From Gnetum montanum (Eukaryota; Streptophyta; Gnetopsida; Gnetales; Gnetaceae): a stretch of 64,000 bases of DNA. Position numbers and translations under genes: made by a program. The stretch covers positions 650,502-714,501 of the forward strand of contig MNCI01030902.1 of NCBI GenBank assembly GCA_015680685.1, given 5' to 3'. How positions within the stretch are numbered: the first letter of the stretch is position 1; each line of letters starts with the position of its first letter. A model generated the notes under the pieces. The model saw only the letters and a program-made list of their open reading frames with translations, made no database searches and was not told the DNA's origin. Below are positions 56,968 to 64,000 of the stretch, one piece after another.

Positions 56968-58660
56968 GAACATGACATAACCATGCCTGAGTAGCTTGTC
57001 TCACCTCTGGTCCTCATAAGACCTCATGGTGACATCAAGTAATGCATTGATCCACATTGCCTAGACCTTGAGCCTACAACCTACATCGAATACATAGCAT
57101 CCATAGAGGCACCACTAGATTGGCCCAACCATCTAGTTAAGGCTCTTGATCTAGAGGCTAGGGACATCACAGAGGATCGCCTTGTTGAAATCCCTAAGGC
57201 TACACCTAATGGCAAGATAAAAACACTAAAAACTAAGCTCCTCACTAGATCCCCAGCACACCCAAGACATCGCAAAGATGCTAAATGATAACATTAAGGC
57301 CTTTGCATGGTCATAGAAGGACATGCCAAGTCTAGATCCTCAGTTAGTCCAACACAATATCATTCTTGATCCCTACATTAAATAAGTAAAAAAAAAAAGC
57401 ACTTAAGGTTAGGCCTAAGGTGGCATTGGCCATCCATGATGAAATCACCAAGCTTTACAAAGCTAGTTTCATCTAGGCTATTGACTATGTAAACTAGGTT
57501 TCCAACATCATAGTTGTGCCTAAGAAAAATAGAAGTATATGCATTTGCATAGACTTTCAGGACCTAAACAAGGTGATCATTAAAGATGACTTCTTGTTGC
57601 CTAGTATCATTCAACTAATTAACACCATCACTAAACATGCCTTATTATCCTTCATGGATGGGTTCTCAGGCTACAACCAAATTAGGATCAACCCTGAGCA
57701 CCAACTCAACATAACCATTATGACCCCCTAGGATATGTTTTATTATACCATGATATCCTTTGGACTCAAGAACATAGGAGCAATGTATCAATGCATAATG
57801 ACATACATGTTTAGCAATTACATGTTAGGCTTGCTCAACAACTATGTCAACAACATCACAGTTAAGTCCAAAGTGGCTCACAACCATGCAAATGATCTAG
57901 ACTTAGTGCTTAAACATTGTCTAAAACATGATCTTAGGTAAAACCCTAAGAAGTATGCATTTGGTGTCAAAATGAGCCAAATGCTCAATTTTGTAGTATC
58001 TAAAGCAAGCATATGCATAGACCTTGACAAGGATAAGGCCATAACCAACTTAGCACCACAACCAACATCAAGGAGCTACAAGGGTTGCAAGACAGATTGC
58101 AATTTCTATGCAGATTTATCTTGCAATTAACCAACAAGTTAAAACCAATGCAACATCTACTTAAGCAAGAAGACCACTTCAAGTGGAAATCTCAATGCCA
58201 ATAAGCATTTGACAACCTTAAGCAAGAGGTGGTACAACTTCCTATGATTCACCCTCTATAAGGAGATAAACCTTCTTACATCTACCTTACTACCTCTGAC
58301 ATCTCCATCGTTTCTCTACTTTGCCAAAAGCAAGAGGATGGCACAAAGATCCTAGTTTACTACTTAAGCCATGCATTAGTAGGCCATGAAGCAAAATACA
58401 ATGATGTGGAAAAATACTATCTCATCCTAGTCTTCTCACTAAAGAAGTGGAGGCATTATCTTTTTTGTAGTCAAGTCAACATCATTTGTGAAAATAACGT
58501 ACTTCGAGCACTTACAAGGAACATCTATGAGAGTAGTTGTATTGCACAATGGAAAGTAATAACAATGAAGTTTGACCTACACTATGTTGTGCAAGCCTTG
58601 ACAAAAGGTCAAGATATGGCTGCACAACTCACAGTTTCACCCATAAATGATTAAGCAACC
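56968..58660 (+). pseudogene. Tat-2 pol: reverse transcriptase and RNase H
   Basis: Begins with text aligned with Tat-1 (KALDLEARDITEDRLVEIP, LDPQLVQHNIILDP). RT shows FQDLNKVIIKDDFLLPSI, LLSFMDGFSGYNQIRINPEH and the box YVNNITVKSK at about 57843-57872, where both catalytic Asp are Asn, while Tat-1 keeps YVDD. RNase H ends with YYLILVFSLKKWRHYLF and WKVITMKFDLHYV. Many TAG codons and frame changes. Confidence 0.85.
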
Positions 58661-58729
58661 ATTGACCTGGAATTCCTAGAGAAGCACATTAATAACATTA
58701 GTCAAGTTCCTGAAAACTATGAGGCACTC

Positions 58730-59120
58730 CTGCATTTCAATGGAGCTTCAACCTCCTACGGAGGTACCCTTACCACCATTATCAGATTTCCCTCTAGGGA
58801 AATCTGACTCTTCACATATTGTTTTGCATTCCCTTACACTAACAACATGGTAGAGTACAAAGGTCTCCTCCAAGTTATCCATGCAACATGTGACCTAGGG
58901 ATCCAACATATAGTGATCCAAGGTAACTCATAATTAGTGATCAACTAGGTAATGGAGGTTTATGCTTGCAAGGCCTAACATTTACAACCTTACTATGACT
59001 TGGTAAAGCAATTTCTTAAACACTTTGCAATAGCCAATGTCCAACACATTTCTTGAAACGAAAATGACATAGCTAATGCACTAGCAACATTATCCATAAG
59101 CATCACACTAGACATGTTCT
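58730..59120 (+). pseudogene. Tat-2 archaeal-type RNase H
   Basis: Reads LHFNGASTSYGGT (first Asp now Asn), TNNMVEYKGLL (Glu kept) and IQGNS*LVIN (Asp now Asn), then NENDIANALATLS. The two Asp-to-Asn changes are both G-to-A. Position and content match Tat-1. Confidence 0.8.
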
Positions 59121-59369
59121 ATGCATTGTCCATAACAGTGGCAAATTGCACTATGCCTATCACACAAATCACTAACACTGCATCCATAGCCATAGTAAGC
59201 ACAACCCATGCAAGAGAATGGTACAACAACATTAAGGCATACCTTCTACAAGGTGAGCCTCTACAACATTTAACTACTACATAAAAAGACACAATGTGTA
59301 AATGTTCATGGTATTATGTCATTTTTTATGATAACATGCTATGTTGCATATCCTAAGATGGCATACTGC

Positions 59370-60425
59370 TAACCTTCATGAGCAACAATGAAGCGCAAAC
59401 AATCATTGAACAAGTCCACGAGGGACTATGTGAAGGTCACATAGCACCTAGGGCAAGGGCAACAAAAATCATATGGTTAGGATATTATTGGTCTTACATG
59501 AAGCATGATTACATCTCAAAGGTCAAAACATGTAACATGTATCAACGACATGGCAACTTAATGCATGTGCCACCAATCAAACTACACACAACGCAAATCA
59601 TGTGGCCATTTCAACATTGGGGTGTGGACATCACTAGATCCATAATGTGTAAGTCCTCTACAAGGCATAGCTTCATAATAATCATAATTGAGTATTTTAC
59701 CAAGTGGGTTGAGGCTATTCCTTTTAGGAAGATAACATCACAACAAGTTTGCAAATTTGTGCTTCATAACATAGTGATCCATTTTAACTTACCCATGATC
59801 ATAGTAATAAACAATGGGCCATAATTTAGTAGTGCCAAAACTAAAGCCTTTTGTGAACACTTTGATATCAAACAATTCTTCTTGTCACCATATTACCCTT
59901 AGGCAAATTGCCAAGCAGAGGCCACTAACAAAGCCATTATCAACCTTCTAAAGAGGATGCTATGCAAAAACAAATGATGATGGCACAAGCAACTAGTTTA
60001 TGCACTTTAGGCTTACTGCACAACATGCCAAACAATGACATCTAAGACACCTTATAGTCTTGTTTACAAATCTAAGGTAAAATTTCCCCTTGAATTATAG
60101 GTTCCATCACTCTAAGTGATCCTCTCAAACTTCATTAATGAAGCTCATAATAATTTTTTGAGGACCGTAGACCTTGACTCAATAGAGGAGGAGCACATGC
60201 AAATTCTTAATCACATTGAATGCTACCAAGAAAAGCAAGGGAAAAAGCACCATCACAACCAACATCAATGCTCAATCAAGAAAGGGGACCTAGTCCTCAA
60301 GGCCATTCACAAGCCTGTAAATAAATTCTTAGCCAACTAGGAAGGACCTTTCTTGATCACTAAGGACTATGACAATGGAGCATTCAAGCTTGCTAATCAA
60401 GATGGTAACGATTTTTCCAACTAAG
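59370..60425 (+). pseudogene. Tat-2 integrase and pol C-terminus
   Basis: An open run of 148 codons holds the zinc region EQVHEGLCEGHIAP and KTCNMYQRHG (last Cys now Tyr), WGVDITRS with the first Asp, EYFTKWVEAIPFRKITSQQV and INNGP, where the second Asp is Asn. Then come YYP*ANCQAEATNKAIINLL with Glu kept and AYCTTCQTMTSKTPYSLVY. The C-terminal part reads SIKKGDLVLKAIHKPVNKFL and NGAFKLANQDGN. Confidence 0.85.
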
Positions 60426-60432
60426 TGAACCA

Positions 60433-60870
60433 TTAATACTTGAAGCATTCATCTACCATGATGTTAAACTGGCACAATTTTTCTACTATGATGTTAAATT
60501 AGCATCCGCACCTCACATCCACCATGAAGTTAAACTAGTATAGCACTCATCCTTAAGTCATGACATTAAACTGCTATAGCAACATTTGCCCACTATGACA
60601 TTAGACTGACAAAGCATTCATCCTTGGCTCATGACATTAAACTGACACAACAACACATCTACTACAATGTTAAGCTGGCATAGTAGCACTCATCTACTAT
60701 GAAGTTAAAGTGGCATAGCACTCATCTACTACGATGTTAAACTAGCACATAGCAATCCACTAGGATTATAAACTAGTGTAGTGTTATTTGCCATGAATTT
60801 AAATTGGATTCACAATCTATTAGGACCTTAAACTAGTAAATCCATGGTCAACTAAGACATTAAATTAGGT
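60433..60870 (+). repeat. Degenerate tandem repeat after pol (Tat-2 3' UTR)
   Basis: About a dozen units with the core ATGATGTTAAACTRGCA and spacings of roughly 30-45 bp, matching the Tat-1 array at 5276-5690. Several carry an AGCACTCATCYACTAYGA spacer. Confidence 0.85.
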
Positions 60871-62140
60871 TCGCAATCATCCAATCATGGTTCTTTCCAT
60901 CCTTCCATAAACAAGTGAGTGAGCACCATCCTTTCCCCCTTCCAACACCATGTAGGTAGGGATACCACAGTTCCAAAATGAAGCACTTGTAGCATTATCA
61001 TCCCCTACCATTTTCCTAGCTTTCTAAGCACTTGCCATTGGTGTAGTCTTTGAAGCATTTGCTACATCATCACCCCCAAGCATTTTGTTGATTTTCTGGG
61101 AACTTTCCATCACTTCAGCCTTTGAAGCACTCATAGCACCATCACCCTTGAAATTTTATTTGCATTGTGTGTTTTTTGATTTTCTTATCTTCTCAAAGTT
61201 ATATGTGTAGGATAAAGCCCCAAGGCGATCATGCAAAAGTGCATCTCACTATAATAGCAAGTTACCACATCGCTCTGATGTGCATGATTGGACTAGATAA
61301 GCCTCTCAAGGGTGCACATTCCTACTACCTTGTTATAGCCTACGTACACCCATCCCTATGACTCCATATCCTTGCATTCCCATACATAATCAAGATTGCA
61401 AACCCCTCTCTAATGCTTACTTGATGTGAACACATGGCACCCTCTATAAGTTGAACCATAGAACCCAAGGTGGACATAACATAAGTTGTCTCATGAAAAA
61501 CCTTTATTGACTAGTCAAAGACTAGGTGGATGTAACATAAGTCATCCCAAGGAGGAAACACCTATCCCATAGATGTGACATTGTTTTGAAAGCATTAGAT
61601 CAAAGTGCATCCAATGGCATTCAGTCCACTTGATGGAAAGCATCTTGTAGTTAGCATTTAGCAATGTGTAGAACCCAAAGAAGGTTCACCCCGCAACAAA
61701 ACAAAAACAAGCAAAAAATTGAAAAAGAAAAAAAAAGAAAAAAGAAAAAAGAAAGAGTGAAGAGGTGAAAAGAATGTCCTCAAGCAAATCAACAAAGTTG
61801 CAATTTCACAACTAGTCCAACCCTAAATCCACACTAACTCTCTCATGAGAACTTCGACAAGAGGTCAATGTTTTGGAGGCAACACACCATGGTGCCATGG
61901 TCAACACCAATTATGCTAACTCTGCATCCTACATCATGACACACTATTTACACTTCATCTCCCCTATTATTCCTAGCACAATACCTAAAACGTTTACTCC
62001 CAAGACACTGCCATAGCACTCTTGACCATAGTGCAATGACATTCAAATATGCATGGAAGAGTGATGTTGGTGGTAGGCCTACTATGGTGTTTTATAGTTC
62101 TTTGTCAAAATCTCTTAGGTCACTCCTCCAAACATCAACA
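60871..62140. other. Tat-2 3' UTR, no gene
   Basis: Noncoding. Contains an A-rich run (61715-61760) and a segment aligned with Tat-1 just before the polypurine tract. Confidence 0.55.
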
Positions 62141-62154
62141 AAGAGGGGTCAATG
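62141..62154 (+). promoter_or_regulatory. Polypurine tract of Tat-2
   Basis: CAAAGAGGGGTCAA directly before the LTR start TGAAACACC. Confidence 0.75.
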
Positions 62155-63822
62155 AAACACCAAAAAATTTGGGTTATGGCTTTTCAACTACAAATTTTCC
62201 TAAATGATAGCATGAGGTCACTTTCAGAAAATTTTTGTAATTGTTGGGACTATTATCTCCATTTCCCTATAGTGTAGTTAGCCAAGTGGAGAGTGTAGTC
62301 AGCTTCAAAAATTGATTTCTTTTGCAATTTTTCCTAAGTGTTATCATGAAGTAAGAAGCTGCAAATTTTTCTAAGTGTTATAACTACACTCTCCATTATC
62401 CTAAAGCATATTCGACTCCATAGAGAGTGTAGTTAATACCAAAGGCTAGTTTTGCAAATTTTTCTAAGTGTCACGCTAGCAATTGCAGATTTTTCTAACT
62501 ACTGAGACTACACTCTCCACTACCTTGGAGCATAGTCAAGCTTAGTCAGCATAAAGACCTAGTTGTGGTAAATTTTTTCTAACTATTGAGACTACACTCT
62601 CCACTACCCTAGAGTGTAGTCAAGCGTAGTTGATTGGAAGAAAATTTTGCAAAAATTTTCCAAGTGCTAAAACTATGCTCATCCCAAGTCAAAAGCATAG
62701 TCAACACATGGCCATTTTCTGTAAAAGTTTTTCTAAGTGTTGGACTATGCTCTCCTCTAGTCCAAAGCGTAGTCAAGTGTAGATAGCTAAAATGACCTCC
62801 AAAGGCCTCCACAACATAGCACTGGCATTCACCTCAGCTCCAACACACCTCCAACAAGTGTAGTTAGCAAAAATGCATCTTTGTTGTACCCCATTTGGCC
62901 CCAAGTTATAACTATGCTCAACCCCACTTAAGATAGTGGACAGTGTAGTCTTCAAAGTTGCATTTTTCAAGTACATTGTGGTCTTTTTGGCACACAAACA
63001 TGTAGTTGGTAGCGTAGTCATAGTCTCATAATCTCACAGAGTTCATCAAAGTAGAGAAGAGCATAACACTATTTGCCTCAGTGGAGAGTGTAGTTGGGTG
63101 TAGCATAGTCTCAACTACCCCACTGCCATGTGGAAACCAAACCTTATTTCATGGGAAACCTAGCCCTATAAATACCCTAGCCCTCTACATTTTAGGGGTT
63201 GGCAAATTTAAAGGTTGGCATTTTTTGCATTTGGCATTCTTAAGTGTATTTGGCATTTTGGCAACGCAAGGCACTCAGACACTATCGTAGCTCACCACAA
63301 ACCACCACAGTCCACTACACACCATGGCAATCAACCCAATAGGCATAAACACTATGGTAGAACATTAGTCTTTATAGATAGACACCCCAAGAATGTGACT
63401 ATGCTATCCACTATGCCTATTGTACACCACATACCTTCTTACCCCTTCTAAAGTTAACTATACTCAACCCCATTTGGGGTGGTGTTCCATTTTCTCTCGC
63501 TCTCTTTCTATGCATTTTTAGAATTTTTACATGCACTTTGGCATTTTTACTTGCATTTTCTACTATTTTTATGAATAGTCATGCATTGACACCTTTATTT
63601 TGCATCGAAAGCCTTAACTACACTAACCCCTATTGACACTAAGAACATCACTTGACACTTAACATCATTTGGCATCACATTCTGTAAGTTCCTATTCAAT
63701 CAACAAGAATATTCAAGGCACCTCATCTCTACCTCCAATAGGCCCTTACAAGGACTCAAGGTTAGGACTATGCACTGATGGATCCCTCAGTGTTCTAGCC
63801 ACCAATGTTTTCAATCACTACA
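62155..63822 (+). repeat. 3' LTR of Tat-2
   Basis: 1668 bp, aligned end to end with 47436-49164. Hairpin units at 62230-62770, TATAAATA at 63167. Ends TCAATCACTACA. Confidence 0.85.
63167..63174 (+). promoter_or_regulatory. TATA box of Tat-2 3' LTR
   Basis: TATAAATA in AGCCCTATAAATACCCTAG, the same context as in Tat-1. Confidence 0.7.
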
Positions 63823-64000
63823 ATAAGATAGAATAATCACACTGAGATGAGGCACTAAGGGCAATACCAAACATTGAGGTCAACTAAATAGATTCCTACT
63901 ACAAGCAAATTGCATCTAAGGAGATTCAAAAATATGTGCTTTAAGAACTAAACTTTGGATCCTTCTTGGAGTTTTCTTCTCCAAAAGTCAAGACTAAACT
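63823..64000 (+). mobile_element. Ath-3 continuation after Tat-2
   Basis: The sequence resumes the alignment with the Ath-2 third ORF (minus strand, from about 17880 down), for example CACTGAGATGA against CACTCTCATTAGGATGA and TGTGCTTTAAGAACT against TGGTGCTTTAGGAGT. It runs off the window. Confidence 0.65.

Larger units (their letters stand above)
47436..63822 (+). mobile_element. Tat-2, full-length Tat-type retrotransposon
   Basis: LTRs at 47436-49164 and 62155-63822 bracket gag, an antisense spliced gene, a spacer, pol with dual RNase H, a tandem-repeat 3' UTR and a polypurine tract. It is inserted in the third ORF of Ath-3, whose alignment with Ath-2 resumes across the insertion. The flanking five bases TTGAG and ATAAG do not match. 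The total of 16.4 kb is large, as is common for Tat/Ogre. Confidence 0.9.

Noticed and set aside
47431-63827. Target-site duplication for Tat-2
   Set aside because: Flanks TTGAG and ATAAG match at only three of five positions and include transversion-type differences, so I do not claim one.
1-64000. CRISPR arrays, operons, bacterial promoters
   Set aside because: Regular repeats here are degenerate minisatellites or LTR hairpins, and the whole content is plant retrotransposon sequence.

Overview
The window looks like a stretch of a large, repeat-dominated land-plant nuclear genome, possibly a gymnosperm, although the sequence does not fix the species. I find no intact host gene. Nearly all of the 64 kb can be assigned to decayed Ty3/gypsy LTR retrotransposons nested in one another. 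Two are Tat-type: Tat-1 (1-8279, plus, cut by the window start) and Tat-2 (47436-63822, plus). Both carry a second, archaeal-type RNase H between RNase H and integrase. Three are Athila-like: Ath-1 (8280-13995 continued at 29442-30029, minus), Ath-2 (13996-29441, minus) and Ath-3 (about 41480-47435 continued at 63823-64000, plus). One is a gag-only relative, GagOnly (31540-40267, minus), which has clear LTRs and a perfect 5-bp target duplication.

Nesting order. Tat-1 sits in the integrase of Ath-1. Ath-2 sits in the 5' LTR of Ath-1. A non-LTR insertion of about 3.07 kb (Ins-Z, 26008-29078, with a 246-base N gap) sits in the 5' LTR of Ath-2. Tat-2 sits near the start of the downstream ORF of Ath-3. 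GagOnly sits in AT-rich sequence that also holds a small broken zinc-ribbon ORF (30061-30450).

Most striking content. (1) Tat-2 carries, in antisense between gag and pol, a broken multi-exon gene (52010-54893). Its first exon reads as an FCP1/SCP-like HAD phosphatase domain. Four short introns of 87-93 bp restore one reading frame. The same exon lies at the same place in Tat-1 (1-372). A conserved sense-strand 3' splice site precedes pol in both copies, so the antisense gene may lie inside a gag-pol intron. (2) The Athila-like elements and GagOnly carry a third ORF downstream of pol or gag. It is preceded by a copy of the same motif cluster plus TATA box that forms the LTR promoter, which suggests a second, internal promoter. 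(3) The U3 of the Tat LTRs carries arrays of hairpin-forming inverted repeats whose pairing is kept although the stem sequence differs between Tat-1 and Tat-2.

All protein genes are pseudogenes. The in-frame stops are mostly TAG, and also TAA or TGA, where a relative in this window keeps a CAG, CAA or similar codon. Several catalytic Asp codons have become Asn. Both patterns fit C-to-T decay of methylated, silenced DNA. LTR boundaries and homologies were found by eye-alignment within the window; no database search was possible.
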